Shown: positions 50,023 through 63,346 of the stretch, piece after piece
Layout: every line of letters starts with the position of its first letter
How positions within the stretch are numbered: position 1 is the first letter of the stretch
Source of the DNA: Eopsaltria australis
Taxonomy: Eukaryota; Chordata; Aves; Passeriformes; Petroicidae
DNA length: 64,000 nucleotides
Reading direction: 5' to 3'
Assembly (NCBI GenBank): GCA_034509425.1
Contig: JAVTVJ010000796.1
Coordinates: 496,001-560,000, forward strand
The notes under the pieces: model-generated
What the model was told of the DNA's origin: nothing
What the model saw: the letters and a program-made list of their open reading frames with translations, nothing else
Databases searched by the model: none
Translations under genes and position numbers: made by a program

Positions 50023-53000
50023 ATTCTGCCCTTCAGACCTCCTTCTATTAACATGTTCCACATACACACCAGGCCAACAGGTTTGTAGCTTCTCAGAGCT
50101 CCCTCCAAACCCTTTTTAGCACTTGATGCCACAACAACCACCCGTCAGCTGCCTGGTGTTAAGGGAGTTAAAAACAAGCAGTTATCCAGCAGAGAAGTAA
50201 TTCAGCATCCTTGACTACCTCCTGCTCCTCGTGCTCGGCCCAGTTCACTTTCACGACCTGCTCTACCTTTGCTGCAATCCCAGACAAAACTCTACCATCT
50301 TGTCTTTGCAGTGCCTGTAGCCACACACTGGGTACCCACTGCCTCTCATTCTAGACTGATTCTCTGTAATTAGAGCAGTAAAAAATTAAAACCTGCACCA
50401 GGGGCTTGGAAAGGAACTGAAAAAGAACAACAAAAAGGAATTATTCACTCTAGACAGCACTGCAAGAGCACTGTTGAAGTATTTTACAAGCAGCCAAGAA
50501 TGATTAAAGGTAGGTATCAAATTATACTGGCAAATTAAATTGGAACAGGAGTGGAAGGGCAAAGGCCAGCAGGAAGCCTAAGCTGCATGTAAACAAAATC
50601 TCATTCATTCTCCCACTATATCTTTAAGATCAACCCAAGATATTGTAACCATAAAAGAGAGAAGTGTAAACTGTAAAATATCCAACTGTTCACAGCCCAA
50701 GTAATTCCAAGTTAGAGCATGTGAGAGACTGGATCCTGTTCACTATATAAACCACTGTTTATGACCAGGACTACACAGCTACAAGCCAATATAAATTCAT
50801 TGCTTGATAACAGCATTTAAAATAAAGGCAAGAGATTAAGAATAGATAAGGTAATTTTATTTCTGTGCAAGTCATTCAAATTTTGCTATGCTAAAACTAA
50901 TTTAGTTGCATTAGTTGACACCACCAGAGCTGTAATTACATTGACACATATGCAAAACTATTCCATTCATATGAAACCGGATTTAGGATCCCTATTGCTT
51001 TGCTGGCAGCAGCTTCACAGAATATTCTATCCTTAAAAGGAAGCTGCTTATCTGGTAAGGCACAAGCCTGAATTAGCCGAACTTGTTTGTTAACACTAGA
51101 AAAACTGCATTATGCTGCACTTACAAGGTGGGTTTTACCTAAGAAAATCGCTAATTTTTCAGTAATTTATTTGCTTTTCCAATTCTTCATTTCCTTGCAA
51201 AGTTAAAGGAGCTGTTAGAGCCTTCTGTTTTGAGGAATGATGACTGCTTATCAGCCTTTCCTTCCACGGAGGAGCAGGGACAAGCCCACATGGCATGCCT
51301 CAAGGATTTAACTGAAATATCTAATAACCATGTGATTATTTGTATGAGCACTGACGGCTGAAGCAGACTGTGACTGACACAGGAGTTCCATGCTCCTCAT
51401 CATGAGGGAATTTAAGACCCAAAATCTCTCTGAGGCTTTGGTGCACACGAATCCTGTGACAGCACCAATGTCCCAGGACCAGATCTAGTCCTTTGACTGT
51501 AAATAGTGGGAAGGCAACACTCTCAGGGCGCCTTTCCAAGCTGAACAATCAACAGCCATGACACGCAAGAGGGCCAGGACCATTTAGTGACAGAAACGCA
51601 CCCATCTGGTGACTTCCCTTTCAAAAACCACTTTCTCACTTACACCTACTCACTTCCATGGCTGAGAAGATAAAAAAAAAGCAAACCAGGGATAAAACCT
51701 GTATTCTCCTAAGCCTGCCTTCATCTCTGCAGAGAAAACGCTTGTAGACATTTCAAGTTTAAGCCTTCCACAACCTGTAAACATCTGCAACCAAAGGGGC
51801 CCTGACAGCTCCATGACACAGCATGCGTGGGTCTCATCACGTGTGGTGGCTACCTGGGCTTACAAAAGACCCTGAGAAGAATCAAGCTCCATTATATACA
51901 CACTTTTTAAAGCAGGGAAGAAATCAAAAATCAGCCCGTAATCCAAGAGCAACACTCAGTCCAGTTCCAACATGAAGCGCTGCCAGAGACCCTGGGCATG
52001 GTGGCTGCTCCTCCTTCCTCTGTGGAGTGATTTTTCTCCCCACCACAGAAATGCTGGAGCAGGACATTGCAATGGACGTATCAGACATAAAGGTACCTGT
52101 CTGTGACCTTCAGAGCAGGCTGTGTTTCACAAAGGTAACCCCACAACACACACTTGTTTCACAACTGGCCACAGAGCATTGTCCCATCCCAGCTCACGTC
52201 TGTCTCGGTTCCTCCTTGCACCCTCAACTCCTCTTCCTCACTTTATTATTATTTATTTCTCTTGGCAGAACAAAAAAAATTCCCATTGACATGCCTCTTG
52301 CCTGCATGACCAGGCCGATCTGGGACACTAGTCCAAAAGCATCTCTTCTAACTGGGGGATGGAGGGAGAGGAATAAGAAATTATAATGGAGTGTTTAAAA
52401 AATCCTGAAGAATAATTCACTATCGAGACCTAAAGCAGCACCTGGTGAGGTATACCAGGCTCAGTGCAATCTGCAGTGCTGTCACACAGAGCTACAAACA
52501 AGCCACAGAAGCCCTTTAAAAATCAGGGTTCAGACCGTGACAGACAGTCTAGACCTGTGGGTTCTGTCAGATACCTGACATGTGTCAGGACCCTAAATAT
52601 ATGATTAAATGAATACTGAGATACTGAACCAAATAAATATTCAAAGTGAGATTATTCTTTTTCCTTTGGTGAAAGCACCATTTCAAACCAGTTTGGGTTA
52701 ATTTGTTTTCTCATTTCATTTAGTTGTAGGATGTTTCTTCTCTGTTGACACAAAAAAATGCCCATCTCCACCTGCAGCATAAAAACTTCAGGCCATCAGC
52801 TGCAGCTCAACAAAGCGGGTGCTTAGGGGATTGTTCCACCAATTAAAAAAGCTGCTGCTGCTGCTGGAATAACAAAGCAGGTTGTTCAGAAATGTATATA
52901 CACAGTATGCACTTGGAAATGAATGAAGAATCTTATTTTGGTAACAAACAATATGCTTTTTCTTAATGAAGTGCATGGAAGAGGGATGGATTATACTATT

Positions 53001-53136
53001 GCATATTTTGAGGTACAGGAACCATTGGTGAAGGTTTCTGACAACAGAAAGTGCACAAGTATATTGGAATACAGCTTGGAGATTGGGCCAAAGACATCTC
53101 TGATAGAACTCCAAACAAGCTGAAAACCGCAGTATA

Positions 53137-53462
53137 TCATAGAATCACAGAATTGTTTTGGTTCAAAGGGACTTTATAGATCATCCAGTGCCACCCCCCT
53201 GCCATGGGCAGGGACATCTTCCACTGTCCCAGGCTCCTCCAAGCCCTGTCCAACCTGACTGCCGACACTTCCAGGGATGGGGCATCCACAGCTTCTCTGG
53301 GCAACCTGTGCCAGGGCCTGACCACCCTCACAAGGAAGAAAATTTCTTCCTAATATCCAATCTAAACCTATTCTCTGTCAGTTTAAAGCCATTTCCCCTT
53401 ATCCTGCCACCACAAGGCCTTATAAGAACTCCCTCTCCGTCTTTCTTGTAGCTCCTTTATCC
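53137..53462 (-). mobile_element. CR1 3' fragment, well preserved
   Basis: The tail starts ATCATAGAATCACAGAATTG and the copy continues through CCACTGTCCCAGGCTCCTCC and ATTTCTTCCTAATATCCAAT to AAGCCATTTCCCCTTATCC. Minus orientation is the same strand as TANC2. Confidence 0.92.
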
Positions 53463-55185
53463 AGGAATGGAATTACCGAGCATCAACAGCTACTCCAGGA
53501 AAGTCACCACAGAGCAAGGAAAGGGAAGTGCCAAAGCAATGGTCCAGAGCCAAAGATCCAGCTCAGTCCTCAACCTCCCATTTGGTTTAGGCATCGGTCA
53601 GGGGATCTGTGACGAAAACCTGGCATGCTGGCTCTGCAATGACCCCATCAGGACCCTGTTCATGTTGTGCTGGAATGTCTCATGCGTGGCATCACGCCAA
53701 ATTTGGTGATAAGACCACGAGTTTAATTGATCAAGGCTTCCTGCATGGTTAGAGCCAGCCAGGTAAAAATCACATCAGAAATTATCTTCTGCAAAAGCAA
53801 TGCTCCATCTTCGAACAAGTGACCCAACCCAACACCCTGGTGTGGTCATGCAGGACACAGGAAGAAATTTCCAAAACAGGTTGTTCTACTGTGACAGAAG
53901 TAGGAGAGGACCAGGAAACATGCCCAGCTGGAGATGAGGGCATTTCCTTAGAAAACAAGCAGCCCGGAAGGATGCAAGGGCTTATTCCACATGACTGTAT
54001 CCTGTGAATGCCTTTTCTGCTCTCAAGTGCCTGGGACACCTTTGAAGGCACGTTCCAGGAGTAGGAGGAAAGACATAGCCAAGGGAAGAGTGATGGCCTG
54101 ATTTAACTCCACAGGAGGCTTCCTACACCACCTCCTCTTGCTATAGAAACCTCTTAGCTACATCTAAAAATTAAAAATTCTCACACACCAGAAGTGTAAT
54201 CGTGACAGATGCTCCATTTTGTGCAGTCCCAGTGTGAAATAAGGACAATTTCTCTCTCTGAGCCTCTGAAAATTCGTGGAGTTTCAAGGCGATCTTTTTG
54301 CCTTTTAAACACTATCTACACTAGAGAAACTTTTGGGGTTCTCCCTCTGTTTAAGCATCTACACAATTATCTGAAATGCAGAGCTATTATCACCTTTTCC
54401 CAGCTCCAGTGCTGTCATGACATGTTTACCACATCCTCTGCAAGGCTGAGCAGTCCAACAGCCTTGCTGCAAATAAAAATATCCGTGGGAAGAGCAAATT
54501 TTAAAGGCTCTGCAACAATCCCACACCAGCACCAAGGGGAAAACATGGGATTTTCTGCATATCTCTATTGCAATTTCTACTCTGTCAATATGAAAGACAG
54601 CTGGGTGCCAAAATAAGATAGATAGGGTTTGTCTTGAAAACAGCACTGGGGAAAATCCATGCTAGAACTGGTAGCCAATAAATACGATATGCCAGTTTTT
54701 TCCTTCCTTTTATTTAAGTAAACAAAAGTTACATTCAAACTATCCTGAAATTAATGCAGAAACATCATGAGTTTGACAGGTCTCCAAAAAACAAAAACCC
54801 CTCAACACAGGATTTGGTTTAATTCCAAAAGTCACAAACAGACACACTATTTATCTGCATAAATTTCAGGGACAGTTTTGGAGCTCCAAAAAATTTAAAT
54901 TGGAAATTTTCTCATTTCACACAAAGAGTTACATTGGTTTAATAGAGATAAAAGTCCATCTGTGAGTATTCAGGGACACATTCATCCACCTGTTTCGTCT
55001 CTGCAAGTCCAACTGATTTCCATTTGAGTATGTGCCTGTCAAAACAAATCACAAGTCCCAAAATAATGGATGAAGAATCCCAAAAATGGATAGTAAGAAC
55101 TGACACACCAGGAAAAAATACTCAGTATATGTTATTGTAACTGAACGAGGATACTCCTTCTCCAGCAGGTTTCATTGCTGGAGAC

Positions 55186-55392
55186 AGAATCCCAGAATCA
55201 CTGAGGTTGGAAAAGATACCCAAGACCGTCAAGTCCAACCTGTGCCCAATCCCCATCTTGTCACCAGAGCACTGAGTGTCCAAGTCATTCCTTGGACACC
55301 TCCAGGGATGGGGACTCCATCACCACCCTGAGCAGCTCCTTCCAGTGCCTGACTACCCTTTCCATGAAGAAATTCTTCCTGAGACATCAGGG
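55186..55392 (-). mobile_element. CR1 3' fragment, distinct subfamily
   Basis: AATCCCAGAATCACTGAGGT, TTGGAAAAGATACCCAAGAC and CCTCCAGGGATGGGGACTCC. The GAGGTTGGAAAAGA signature separates it from the GGGTTGGAAGGGA copies elsewhere. Confidence 0.85.
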
Positions 55393-57991
55393 TTTGCCAC
55401 ATTGAGAGCATAAAACAGGACTGAAAATACAGATGCCCAGACCACAGTGAAATGTTGTGTGTATTTTAGGTAATTTTTTACAAAGGGACAACTCAGTAAT
55501 TCTGACAAAACACAAATGTTCTACTCATGAAACCTCTAGGCAGACAGAGATTGCAAGGCATCAGGGAAACTTAAATGGAAAATTAATTACGCCCAGAAAA
55601 AATACATCATACACCTGGAACCCCACCAAATCTAATGGCACTTTCCATGTAACTGGGTCCTTGGCACTGCTATGCATTCTGAGATACAGAGTGGGCCTCC
55701 CACCCAACCTCCACTCCTACACAGGAACAGGAATTTCAGATCAGTGTCATGCTGACAGTATGACAGAGAATTCAATGAAAAGAAATGTAAGCCTACTGCA
55801 AACACTATGGTATAAAAATACTTTAAAAGGAGCAAAGTCTCTTCTGACATCAACAATTTTAAGCATAATATCCTTCAAAAATTAGCTTCAACATAAGCAC
55901 CAGGCACTTCAACAGCTTCTCCTCAAATTCTACCTTGGTAATGATTGCTGATTTACTTTTATTTCTAGAAGCTCACTCTTTCAGTGAAAAGCAAATATTT
56001 CTTTCCCTCAGCACAAAGGGCTTTTATAATCCCCTCAAATCGAATTTGTGGTCATTTCGGAACACAGAAGGAAAACATTATCTCAATCCCATTGTTCTAA
56101 CGTTTTGAAAACAAACGACTTGGTGTCTGTAGCATTTTCAACTCCTCAGCAGTTCTATTTCAGCAATGCTGAGAAATCGGATTATTTCACTGCACATTCA
56201 TTTTATGTTTTGTATGAGAAATTCCGCACATCTGAGCAAGGAGGTAACAAACTCAGATTATGTAAAACTATTGCAACAACAACAACTAAAAGACAAATAA
56301 GCACCGGCAGCATCACTCTATCCGATACTAACTCCCTCCTAGTAATGGCTTCCTTAACAACTAGGAGCCCCACAATCCCTTATTGTACACTGATTTTCTG
56401 CAGTTAGAGGAAGCTGAGGAATGCCAAACACAATCCTAATCAAAGACCGTGCACAACAAATTGTCCAAATACTCACAGGGCTTTGTTTGCTCTCCCCATC
56501 CCCTGTGCGTGCAGCCCGGCAGCACAGTCAGCCAGGCTGGGAATTCAGGGGTACCGCTGCCTGGAGAGCACTCTGGCACAGATCCTCCTCCGATCCCTCC
56601 CTCTCCCTAGCGCTGGCTCCATCCTGCTGCTCCCCACGTCAGGGTGATGTTACAGGTGACACCTCCCGCTGCTGATGTCAAGCTCTGTTCCCAAAATCAC
56701 AAGCACCATCTCCCTGCGGCGCCCGCTGCCCCTACAAGCATCCCTTGCGCATCCTCTGGGTGCCAGGAAGCAGGCTCCAGGAAGATTCCAGAGAAGCTTA
56801 TGGACACACAGCCTTTCCCTCTTCGTCAAGTCTCCCAGCGTTATAGAGCTGCTTTAATTCCTGCTGGAATGCTGCAGCAAATGTAGCGTCTACGCCTCCT
56901 TTGGGGGGAAAAGGAAGGATTTTTAAAATTTCTTTCTGTGGCGCAGCTTAATTCGCTCTTTTCCTAGAGCAAACTGCTGAAAGAACAGGGAAATAATGGA
57001 TCAGGAGACCAGAGTGACTGGCTCATGGATGCTCTCCTGAACATTTTGGAGTAAGCTGAGGGGCTGGTGATGCAGCCCAGGACCAGAGCTGATGAATGGT
57101 GCAGTGCTGCTGTTGTCATGGCAACTAAAAGGAAAAGAAAAAAAGGCAGCACCATATAAGGAGTTGTGACATGGATTCTGGGAACAATTTATACTAAAAG
57201 ACTGTAAGCCTGAGGATGCTTTAAAGCTGCAGCACCCCCTTGGTTGCGGCCAGGTTTGATTGTTCACAGTGAAGCAGTTGGCACAAATTTACAACAGGAT
57301 CGCATGAAGCCCAGACGTGGTTGCATCGGGAGAGTTGTACCAAAACACAACAAAACAACATGATTCTGCAGTGTGTGCAAACAACTCGAATTGAAATTAT
57401 TGGAATTATTAATTAATGGAAATGGCTGGATGCTAATAAGGACCCAAACTAACATCTGTGAAAACAGAGTACCCCCAGCTACGTGCAGCCTCGCACAGGT
57501 GAGGAGCTCTGTCCTTACAGAGCGACGCTGAGATGAGCCAAACTGCAGCACCATCAGGTGGCTGAGTGCCTGAGTGGCACTGCCACCAAGACAGATCCTG
57601 CCAGGCCTTCCAGAGACAGGAGAACATTTCCAAATTAACCCATAACCCAGGCACTGCTGGACAAGGAAGGCTGGCAGAGCCCCCAAAGCATCTTCAGGTA
57701 TGGCGGAACAGGGAAAGCCAACTCACACACACCTGCCATCACAAGCTGGGAGCAAGGCCAAGGTTGTATTCCACCTGCAACACCAGGGAAAAACACATTA
57801 TGTACCAGAACCATCATCAGCTGCTTTTCACTTAACTCATGTGCTCAAACAGACAATACAGTGAGGGAGAGAATGGCCACTGTCGCACCCAGCACAACCA
57901 CAACACTGCAGTGCTGGAGGCCTGGGTTCAGCAATTGAAACTTTAACGATCAGAAATCCTTCCCATCGATGATTTATTTTATTTTTAAACA

Positions 57992-58186
57992 CAGAATCCC
58001 AGAATGGTCTGGGTTGGAAGGGACATTAAAGATCATCCAGTTTCCAGTGCCCTGCCATGGGCAGGGACACCTTCCACTATTCCAGGTTGCTCCAAGCCCC
58101 GTCCAGCTTGGCCTTGGAGACTTCCAGGGACAGGGCAGCCACAGCTCCTCTAGGAACCCTTGCCGGGGCCTCACCACGCTCACATC
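57992..58186 (-). mobile_element. CR1 3' fragment (left of a tandem pair)
   Basis: ACACAGAATCCCAGAATGGT, CCACTATTCCAGGTTGCTCC and GGGGCCTCACCACGCTCAC. It stops where a second CR1 tail begins. Confidence 0.88.
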
Positions 58187-58188
58187 AC

Positions 58189-58440
58189 AGAATCATTGTT
58201 ATGGTTGGAAAAGACCTTGGAGATGACCAAATCCAACCATCAACCCTGCAGCACCATCACATTCCACACTAAACCATGTAGACAAGTGCTAGAGTCACAC
58301 ATTTTTTGAGCACTTCCAGGAGTAGTGACTTCACCACTTCCCACATGTGCCAGCACTGACAGCTTCCCTCCAGCACTCCCACCCCTGAAGTTGTGCCTCA
58401 TCCTCTCTCACGCTCCCACCCAGCTGAGCTGGTGCAACAA
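58189..58440 (-). mobile_element. CR1 3' fragment (right of a tandem pair)
   Basis: A fresh tail, CACAGAATCATTGTTATGGT, GGAAAAGACCTTGGAGATGA and then CACCATCACATTCCACACTA and CACTTCCAGGAGTAGTGACT. It belongs to the GGTTGGAAAAGACC subfamily; its far end is decayed and was placed by eye. Confidence 0.78.
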
Positions 58441-59347
58441 TTTGGAGAGAACAAGTGGTCCTGGGGGCTGCAATTGTTAATCTGGGCTTGTCCCCGCTAA
58501 ACAAGAAACAATTAAAGTTTTCAAGTAGAGAGATCTGAGCTTTTTAGTCCCACAATTACAGTTAACATCAAAGAATATTGAACCATTTGCTGAAGATATA
58601 GAGAAGGGAGATGTGACAATCCTCATGGCTACTCCCAAGAGATGCAAGGGTATCCCATGAGGGATGGGGAGAAGACAAGACCCCAGCATTACAAATGACA
58701 TGGGTGATGGTGGCACAGGGAAATGTTGTGTGTGAGGTCCCCAGCCCAGATGGACCAGGAGGGTGTTGAGAACCACAGTGGTGGGTCCTTACTGACATCA
58801 CTGGGAAGAGCAAGTCTCCATTCTGCTCAGCCCTGCTCTCACCATCTCTGAAGGATCTAGAGAAAAAATATACATTTTCTTTAGGAAAGATGCTGCTATT
58901 AACTGCCTGAACCCACCTAGGAATATTCCTACTGATTTCTATGAATTTTATTCTTAGGAAAAGTTCCCACATTCCCCAAACACAACAGAGGAATGCTCTC
59001 AAAGTGGGGATCTGCAATGAAACCAGTTCCCCAGGCCCATGACTTTGAAGACACTGAAGCAGCTAATTCACACTGGATACAGCAGGAATCAGGCCTCTGA
59101 GAATCCAAACTGAAACATCTAGGCCAGGTTTTTGTCAGAAAACCATGATTTCTTTCCTAAATTTCTTGCTAATATTCTCTCCTCCTCATTCTCTGCACAG
59201 GCACTCACACGCATGCTCTTTCTATGAGAATCCTAATGCTTGCAATCTGTCATTCAATAGAAAAAATAGCAATAGCCAAGTACAGTGATGAATAAAATTA
59301 TCCCTGCGCATATAAATGTACAACATGTAAATGAATGCTCCTTCCTG

Positions 59348-59370
59348 AGGAGGAGGAGGAGGAGGAGGAG
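59348..59370. repeat. GGA trinucleotide microsatellite
   Basis: Seven consecutive GGA-type units in unique sequence. Confidence 0.92.
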
Positions 59371-60269
59371 TGGGATGCAGCACAGGGCTTTGTGCAAACC
59401 CTCTGCACATGGTGGGCTCCACAGGAGTTGAATAAAACATCATGAGCTGAGTATTTCAGCCCAGTATCTCCTTTATTAACCTAACGCACGTATTTTTAGC
59501 ACCGATTCCCAAAAGCACTTACATACATTCATCCCCAAGCACCCTCCTGGAAAGCACTGCTGTCCTCAAGGCAGGTATACAGAGCACCTGCATTATTTTC
59601 ATCACAGTTATGGATTTGAGTCAGCAATAATGCACTCGATGTATAGTAGAATATTTAAGCCCACTGTCTCAACAGCAGTTGCTCTTTGAGCAGCAAGCAT
59701 GGTAACTTTTAAGTGCTAATTTAATTGCAGACACAAATCAAAATGGTGTCTTCATTTACTTATCCTGGGCTGGGAGGGTGGGGGTTTTTCCTTCTCTTTA
59801 TTGCACATTTTTCACATTGTTTTTGTTAATAAAGCCACTGTTACAAAAAAAAATTAAGTAACACAAACTGAGGTTGAACGTGTTTTTTAAGTATGTTTTC
59901 AGTCGGTGCTAAACAAGAGGTGACATGGGCAGGAGGAGAAGAGCTGATTACTTATTCTGACTATTACTTCACCCCTTAGAGCCACAATGACCTTAGTTTT
60001 TCTTGATCACCAGACTATTCAGCAGAGTGGAAATTGCACTCACATGGAATATTTATCACCCTCTGAATCCAGCCAAGTCTTCATACCCAGCAAACCCAGA
60101 TACCAACATGCGAGTGAGTGACCTTAGCTCCTCTGGGCAGAAAACTCACACTCTGTGGAACATGTTCCTGTGGCTTTCTACCAAAAATGGACATTTTAAC
60201 TTTTCTGTCGATGAAAAGCTGTCTTGGTTACAAATCAGACAGATTAAGAACTTTAAAAGATCATATTAT

Positions 60270-60602
60270 CATAGAATTATGGAATGCTTTGGATTGGAAA
60301 GGACATTAAAGCCTACCCCCTGCCATGGGCAGGGACAGCTCCCACTGTCCCAGGCCACTCTGAGCCCCAACTTGGTCTTGGACACTTGCAGGGATCCAGG
60401 GGTAGCCACAGCTTCTCTGGGCAACCTGTGCAAGGGCCTCCCCACCCTCACCAGGAGGAATTTCTTCTGTATATCCAACCTAAATCTCCCCTCTTGCAGT
60501 CTGAACCCATTCCCCCTTGTCCTGTCACTCCAGTTTGTAAAGGAAAGTCCCGCACTGGCTTCCCTGGAGGCTCCTTCAGATACTGGAAGACTGCTCTGAG
60601 TA
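60270..60602 (-). mobile_element. CR1 3' fragment, well preserved
   Basis: CATAGAATTATGGAATGCTT, GGGCAGGGACAGCTCCCACT, CCTCCCCACCCTCACCAGG and CCCATTCCCCCTTGTCCTGT are in order. An A-rich tract follows 35 bp later. Confidence 0.92.
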
Positions 60603-60636
60603 TCCAGTAAATGGTCCTAGAACATAAATTTTTAGC

Positions 60637-60671
60637 AAAAAAAAAAAAAAAAAAGAAAAAAAGAAAAGAAG
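60637..60671. repeat. A-rich tract
   Basis: Eighteen consecutive A residues, then A-rich units interrupted by G. CR1 elements do not end in poly(A), so this is probably slippage next to, not part of, the CR1 at 60270-60602. Confidence 0.9.
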
Positions 60672-60982
60672 ATATTTATGTAGCTCACCAACCCCTCTGC
60701 AGATACGGAATTATGACAGGAACAGGGCAGTCTCACACAAATGTCTGTGTGAAGCAAATGGCATGAAAAGCCCCAATATTTGGGTAATTGCTCAACAGTC
60801 TTCCATGCTCTGAAGGTCACTTTTAAAAATCCATGTGGCAACTGTCAGCTGGACAAAAGCCTCTCTTTTAACTTCAGTTTTTCAAAATCACCTTCATCCT
60901 TCTCCCAAGAGAAATCACTGCTGTTACGGTGTATGATTAACCACTGGACAGTGCAATGAGACAGAGCACAGGAGGAAACCAT

Positions 60983-61110
60983 CACAGAATTATAGAAACA
61001 TGGAATATCCTGAATAGGGACCCACAAAGATCCTCACAGCCAGCAAGCCCTGGTGAAACCACTCTGGCCAGCTCCCAGTGCCCATTCACTGTCCAGCTCC
61101 CAGTGCTCTG
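60983..61110 (-). mobile_element. CR1 3'-tail fragment, older subfamily
   Basis: CACAGAATTATAGAAACATG and GAATAGGGACCCACAAAGAT match the tail of a CR1 group with the GGACCCACAAGGATCAT signature. The remaining CCAGCTCCCAGTG stretches are too decayed for a firm end. Confidence 0.6.
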
Positions 61111-61482
61111 GTTTTGTGTGAAAGCTCCAAAAGTCACATGAAGATTTTTGAATTAGGTAATGTACTAATTCTGCCAGGTTTTCAGTGTGTTGTGACAGCA
61201 TTTACAAGGTTTCTGTAAGATCAGACAGGATTATTGGGTGAAACTGGGCAGAAATACATCAAAAATAGCAAAAGGCTGTGAAGTTGTCTTCACAAACTTA
61301 GTATTAATTCCAATTCTTCTTTGCTTTATAGAACATTCTGGCTTACTAAAGAATTAAAATGAGGAGGATCTTTACCAACTGCCAGTCAATATCCCCTAGC
61401 AAAAAAAAATCCAACATTTTATTTGCTCATATAGCAAATGGTCAGTCATTCCACAGCCACCTCCTCTCTTCTGAAGGAATGT

Positions 61483-61716
61483 CTGCAGCTGTGTCAGGGG
61501 AGGTTTAGGCTGGATATCTGGATAAAAGGTTCTTCCCCCAGAGGGTGCTGGGCACTGCCCAGCTCCCCAGGGAATGGGCATGGCCCCGAGGCTGCCAGAG
61601 CTCCAGAAGTGTTTGGACAGCACTGCCAGGCAGGGTGGGATTGTTGAGATGTCTGAGCAGGGCTAGGAGTTGGACTGGATGATACCTGTGGGTCCCTTCA
61701 AGCTCAGAATATTACA
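61483..61716 (+). mobile_element. CR1 3' fragment, older subfamily
   Basis: GGGGAGGTTTAGGCTGGATA, TTCTTCCCCCAGAGGGTGCT, CAGAAGTGTTTGGACAGCAC and GGACTGGATGATACCTGTGG are in order, ending in TCAGAATATT. Confidence 0.85.
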
Positions 61717-62557
61717 CACTTTAATGACTCTTTCTGCTGCTGAGGGATATTTTTCTTTTCTAAATCTCTCAGATTAGTAGTAAGTAAAAGACAGACAACA
61801 AGGAATAGTTGAGGAAATGTGATAAATACTGTGAATTACAGACAGCAGAAGCGCTGCTCTTACAGCTCCTTTCCATGTCATCTTAATGAAAGCAAATTCC
61901 TACCATGATTTCAGGAGGATGTAAAATAAACAGCTTTGTTTTACAATATCAACAGTAAATTAAGCTAATAATTAAAAAATCTTCTCCACCAATGCATGGA
62001 AACACTTCCTGAATTCCAAGTGTATTGGGAGCTTTGCTGGAGTCATCGAAACAAGGATGTGCAAAGCATGAGCAGGGGTTTGCCTGGTGTATGGGACTGG
62101 GTCCAGCTGGAACAGGATTTTTAAAGCAGATGGAAAAAGCAAAGTATGCAAGTACAAGACAGATGTAGTCACCTCCCCAATCCATTTACAAGAGTTGTGT
62201 GAGACCCCAAAACGAACCTCCGAACAAAACTGGAAGTCTACACTTTTCTTCTATTGCTTCTGTGCAGTAACAATTATCAGTAATTTACTGACATCCTGGT
62301 TTGTACTCAACCTGTTCAGATGTAGATGTCATGGCATAGAATTTCCCAGCCACACTGACAGAGGTATATGCATTTTTACCTGGTGAACACCTGCAGTGTG
62401 GCTCTGAGCACAGGCTCCAGAGAGCTTTGAGGTTTGTAAGAATCCCCATCCCTCTCTTTAAATTACCACCTGCAACAGCCACTGCTGTTCCAGGTCTTTT
62501 GAGGAACTAGTGGTATACTCCAAAGAGCAGCCCTGCTCAGTCACGGAATCATGACTG

Positions 62558-62595
62558 TCACAACTCAGAATCTCTCTCACAACTCAGAATCTCTC
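62558..62595. repeat. 19-bp perfect tandem duplication
   Basis: TCACAACTCAGAATCTCTC occurs twice head to tail with no differences, suggesting a recent slippage-type duplication. Confidence 0.93.
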
Positions 62596-63346
62596 CCCCT
62601 ACCCTTTCCAAGTTCTCCTTTCACCAGAGGGCAGAGGAAACAAAAGGCACCAAGTGCGTCAAAGCTCCCTTTTGTACACATTGGTCAGATTATATCCGGT
62701 AAAAACTCTTCTTGGAGGTTTCCCTCAGCACAAGCGCAGGACGCTGGCTGATCATAAAGCTCGGCACAGAGGGGGGGTCAGATTTTAGGCAAGAAGCAAG
62801 TTTCTCAAAAATTGTTACCAGTAGAAATACTTTTTTTCATGCTTTTATATGGACGTTGCATTCCAAGAGCTTTTGAAAATCACGCCACTGCACCATCTCT
62901 AGGTATTCATACCACAGTCCTGACAGGTTAGATAAACAAAGCAGTATCTAAAAATGTGCATGAACCAACCAAAAAAAAATCACTTTGCTATAGAAGTTCA
63001 TAATTTTTCTGATGTTCTCTCGACATTAAAAATTTAAGCATCAACTTCTTTAAAATCACTATAATGCTTCCACTGTGCATAAAGAGCAACACAAAGTGGA
63101 ACTAAAACACACTCTGATAGAAATTTCCCAAACACTAGAGAATATTTGTAAACCAGAAAGACCTTTTTCAACAGAGAAAGATTTCTCCGTCAACACAAAA
63201 ATCCAATCCATCCCCGGGTTTGACTGACCAGATACTGTAATAAACAAGGGCATGACTTCAATACAGAAACTGTTCAAAGCTTTTTCTTACAGATTTTTGC
63301 ACCAATGGACCTTAAAAGCCCCAGTGAACTTTATTAAAGTCCTTAC

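Larger units (their letters stand above)
40903..63346 (-). other. TANC2: TANC2 intron between first and second exons in the window (22.4 kb)
   Basis: About 14 CR1 segments are scattered here, mostly clustered at 43-50 kb and 53-62 kb. Two other intervals merit mention: an open frame with a good donor on the minus strand at 44460-44563, and a CpG-containing, non-repetitive block at about 56480-56890. The intervals 40910-43360, 50030-53130, 53470-55180, 55400-56480, 58450-60260 and 61720-63340 contain no feature I can name beyond small simple repeats. Confidence 0.83.

Noticed and set aside
52027..52386. 119-codon plus-strand frame with a hydrophobic segment
   Set aside because: It is antisense to the gene, has no recognised domain, and a frame of this length is expected by chance in 64 kb.
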